Shown one piece after another: positions 60,088 to 60,928 of a stretch of DNA of 60,928 nucleotides (within the stretch, counting starts at the first letter, position 1; each line of letters opens with the position of its first letter). The notes beneath the pieces were generated by a model. That model did no database searches. It worked only from the letters and a program-made list of their open reading frames with translations, and was not told the DNA's origin. Made by a program: the position numbers and the translations under genes. The stretch lies in contig JABIPG010000122.1 in assembly GCA_018698795.1 (NCBI GenBank), positions 1 through 60,928 of the forward strand. Direction: 5' to 3'. This DNA is from Rhodospirillaceae bacterium. GTDB lineage: Bacteria; Pseudomonadota; Alphaproteobacteria; Rhodospirillales; Casp-alpha2.

Positions 60088-60928
60088 GTGGATGATCTTT
60101 CCGTTTCGTGTTGAGTAAGTTCGGGAATCTCGGCGTCGATAATGCTGCGAATGGGCATCGGGGCGATTGGCCATCGATTGCGGATCAAGGGGGCGGTTGC
60201 CTTGGCCCCGAGAAAGCTACGGGTGGCCTGGCCGCAAAACCGACCCTGGCATGGCCCCATGGCAAACCGACCAATCAAACGGGCTTCGCGTAGCGTCGGC
60301 GCCTGCAAGGCGCGCAAATCCGCAGCGGTCTTGTTTTCACATCGGCAGATGACAGTGTCGTCCGGTAAATCCGCTGAAGGATCCGGCGAATCCACGGCAT
60401 AGATGGCATTCAATACAGCCTGCGCTCTGCGATGATGATCGAGGCTGTTCTCTACTGGCTCGGACGCACCTGTACTCCGAAGCAAATTCCTAACCTCCGC
60501 GCCGATGCGGAGGCCATCCATTTCAGCGGCACGGGCGCCGAGCAGTTCTCGACAATCACCGGCCATTCGGAGAATCAATCCCGGCACCTCAGAAATACCG
60601 TAGCTGTTCGACTGCAGGCCATCATGCAGGCCGATTAGATCAGCCCCTAGCACGTGAGGTTCCCCTCGGGCGTCAACATAGGATACCGAGAGCCCGATGC
60701 CGCTTTTCGGCCTACAAATACGTTTAACTTTGGCGCCGGAAACAATCGGTACGCTGGCTCTAAATAACCGGGTTGCGTACCCAGCTGCCTCACGGATGTA
60801 CGCACTTGGCAGACGCAACGCCCGCCAAGGGCGCTGAAACGGCCGCGCCGCCTCAACAATAGCGACCGGAGGATTGCCGGTGGCCGTAAGCTCCGCGCCG
60901 ATGGCCAATAGCAATGGCCCGCTGCCGG
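60084..60928 (-). CDS. FAD-dependent oxidoreductase with C-terminal Cys-rich (BFD-like) motif, opine/hydroxyproline oxidase alpha-type; runs off the window
   Basis: VICRCENKTAADLRAL...RFAMGPCQGRFCGQATRSFLG; no N-terminal dinucleotide-binding motif in the window. Confidence 0.7.
   Translation of the reverse strand, partial: GSGPLLLAIGAELTATGNPPVAIVEAARPFQRPWRALRLPSAYIREAAGYATRLFRASVPIVSGAKVKRICRPKSGIGLSVSYVDARGEPHVLGADLIGLHDGLQSNSYGISEVPGLILRMAGDCRELLGARAAEMDGLRIGAEVRNLLRSTGASEPVENSLDHHRRAQAVLNAIYAVDSPDPSADLPDDTVICRCENKTAADLRALQAPTLREARLIGRFAMGPCQGRFCGQATRSFLGAKATAPLIRNRWPIAPMPIRSIIDAEIPELTQHETERSST

Overview
High-GC alphaproteobacterial chromosome segment (Rhodospirillales-like gene content; inferred from gene families, not searched). 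It is mostly protein coding, with two complete tRNAs: tRNA-Ala(CGC) and tRNA-Leu(CAG). Left to right: HAD nucleotidase; GGDEF protein followed by two tandem DUF2336-type genes, the first frameshifted; argB; a catabolic block (ALDH7-like, ThDP enzyme, Lrp regulator, HyuB/HyuA, DHDPS-like); a TerB / class III cyclase / TerB / PilZ signalling cluster; type I secretion-type HlyD and ABC genes; folD, DUF167, YggT; an IclR-regulated acyl-CoA cluster resembling itaconate/C5-dicarboxylate degradation; a znuA / znuC-znuB-zur zinc locus; an omega-aminotransferase; hsp20-DUF1150; the conserved ptsN-hpf-rpoN-lptBAC-kdsD-rnd block; aminopeptidase, GST and RraA genes; a metallo-beta-lactamase/double cyclic-nucleotide-binding fusion next to a CoxLMS-type molybdenum hydroxylase operon; and a right-end segment that may be an integrated island, since it begins at a truncated tRNA-Ala 3' copy. 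Best leads: (1) the MBL-CNB-CNB fusion; (2) the TerB-cyclase-TerB-PilZ cluster, whose cyclase has an Arg-to-Lys active-site change; (3) the partial tRNA-Ala copy with an adjacent MITE-like element; (4) a perfect 17-bp inverted repeat over the IclR start; (5) a 4 x 11-bp tandem repeat in a divergent promoter region. All calls come from reading the sequence; no database search was run.
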